From Thermotoga sp. (GTDB lineage Bacteria > Thermotogota > Thermotogae > B3-G13), in NCBI GenBank assembly GCA_003641555.1, contig QNAT01000069.1, positions 1-6,694 of the forward strand: a DNA stretch of 6,694 bases. Reading direction: 5' to 3'. Positions 5,945 to 6,694 of the stretch are shown one piece after another. Within the stretch, counting starts at the first letter, position 1, and each line of letters starts with the position of its first letter. Under the pieces are notes generated by a model. It made no database searches and was not told the origin of the DNA. It saw nothing but the letters and a program-made list of their open reading frames with translations. A program made the translations under genes and the position numbers.

Positions 5945-6694
5945 ATGAGAGTATTGGTAAGCGGTGGCGGAACAGGGGGACATTTTTATCCTGCGCTTGC
6001 GATTGCCAGGTGTTTCAAAAAAGAAATGGGGGCAGACATACTTTATGTAGGAGGGAAACGTGGTGTGGAATACCACTTCAATTGGAAGAATGAAGGCATA
6101 AGACATGCTCATTTAAGTATAAGAGGTATAAATAGAAAAATATTTACATTGTGGAATATCTATGCCTTTTTTGAAGCATTAACAGCCTTTTTCAAATCAT
6201 TTGCTGTTATTACAGAATTCAAGCCTGATCTGGTCATTGGAACAGGAGGTTACGTATGCGGCCCTGTGCTGTTAGCGGCGTATCTGATGGGGAAGAAGAT
6301 TTATCTTCAGGAACAAAATGTGTATCCTGGCTTAACCACCCGTCTCTTATCTCCTCATGCAAAAAAGATCTTTTTAGCATTCAAAGAAAGCATAGATTAT
6401 CTACCGAAAAGGGTGAAAAAAAAGTGCGTCATTATAGGTAATCCTATTAGAGATGAATTTTTCCAGGCAAAGGATAAAGATGAGATATATCATCGATTTA
6501 ACATGGATAAAGATAAATTCACTGTTCTTGTTTTTGGTGGCAGCAAAGGAGCCAAAGTGATAAATGATATTATGTTGAGTGTATACTCCATTTTTGATAA
6601 AGAAGAAAAGAATATTCAATTCGTTCACATAACCGGACTCGAGGATTATCCAGTGTTTTTAAAACATATTAATCTAAATGAGTTAAAGGTAAAT
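5945..6694 (+). CDS. murG: Lipid II synthase MurG, 3' end outside the window
   Basis: MurG is a peripheral membrane glycosyltransferase (GT-B fold) that adds GlcNAc from UDP-GlcNAc to lipid I, forming lipid II for peptidoglycan. The 250 codons present run open to the window edge. They show the N-domain loop GGGTGGH (7-13), GTGGYVCGP (99-107), QEQN (122-125), GNPIR (165-169), GGSKGA (198-203) and HITG (228-231). Against the common forms, HEQN reads QEQN and GGSQGA reads GGSKGA. Roughly 90-110 residues of the C-domain should follow, based on the usual length of about 350-365. The ATG at 5945 follows AGAAGGTGA (5932-5940) at good distance, and translation meets the conserved N-terminus at once (MRVLVSGGGTGGH). 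The gene follows a promoter of its own. Other mur genes may follow but cannot be seen. Confidence 0.95.
   Translation, partial: MRVLVSGGGTGGHFYPALAIARCFKKEMGADILYVGGKRGVEYHFNWKNEGIRHAHLSIRGINRKIFTLWNIYAFFEALTAFFKSFAVITEFKPDLVIGTGGYVCGPVLLAAYLMGKKIYLQEQNVYPGLTTRLLSPHAKKIFLAFKESIDYLPKRVKKKCVIIGNPIRDEFFQAKDKDEIYHRFNMDKDKFTVLVFGGSKGAKVINDIMLSVYSIFDKEEKNIQFVHITGLEDYPVFLKHINLNELKVN

Noticed and set aside
6256..6441. A 61-codon + strand frame inside murG
   Set aside because: It is out of frame with murG, whose conserved motifs continue through this stretch.

Overview
This window is a compact block of bacterial housekeeping genes, all read on the + strand. It is AT-rich and tightly packed, and uses non-ATG starts freely (TTG for cmk, GTG for rpsA and der). 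The order cmk - ispH - rpsA - der - plsY, an IspH of only 277 residues, a Der protein resembling the Thermotoga type (from memory of the family), and a flagellar gene all suggest a member of the Thermotogota or a relative. That placement is inference from gene order and protein character; no marker here proves it.

Positions 31-5496 hold six genes that read as one transcription unit. They are cytidylate kinase (cmk), the last enzyme of the MEP isoprenoid pathway (ispH), a six-domain S1 ribosomal protein (rpsA), the double-GTPase ribosome assembly factor Der, the membrane acyltransferase PlsY, and the flagellar export-gate protein FliQ. Three junctions overlap by 4 bases (ATGA at cmk/ispH, GTGA at rpsA/der, ATGA at plsY/fliQ). 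The other two gaps are 12 and 9 bases, and no terminator is visible inside. The unit joins nucleotide supply, isoprenoid precursors, translation, ribosome assembly and phospholipid synthesis, which makes it a growth-linked operon with fliQ as an unusual passenger.

Positions 5497-5944 are about 450 bases without a convincing gene. The left two thirds hold several inverted repeats, including a perfect 12-base pair at 5594-5605 and 5698-5709, and look like a repeat element or a decayed insertion. The right end carries an extended -10 promoter (5915-5923) and a good ribosome binding site.

From 5945 to the end of the window is murG, the lipid II glycosyltransferase of peptidoglycan synthesis. It is cut off by the window edge after 250 codons.

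I saw no CRISPR array, tRNA, rRNA, intact insertion sequence or defence system. The window is mostly ordinary core genome. The parts worth a second look are the intergenic region, the orphan fliQ and the changed G4 motifs in Der.
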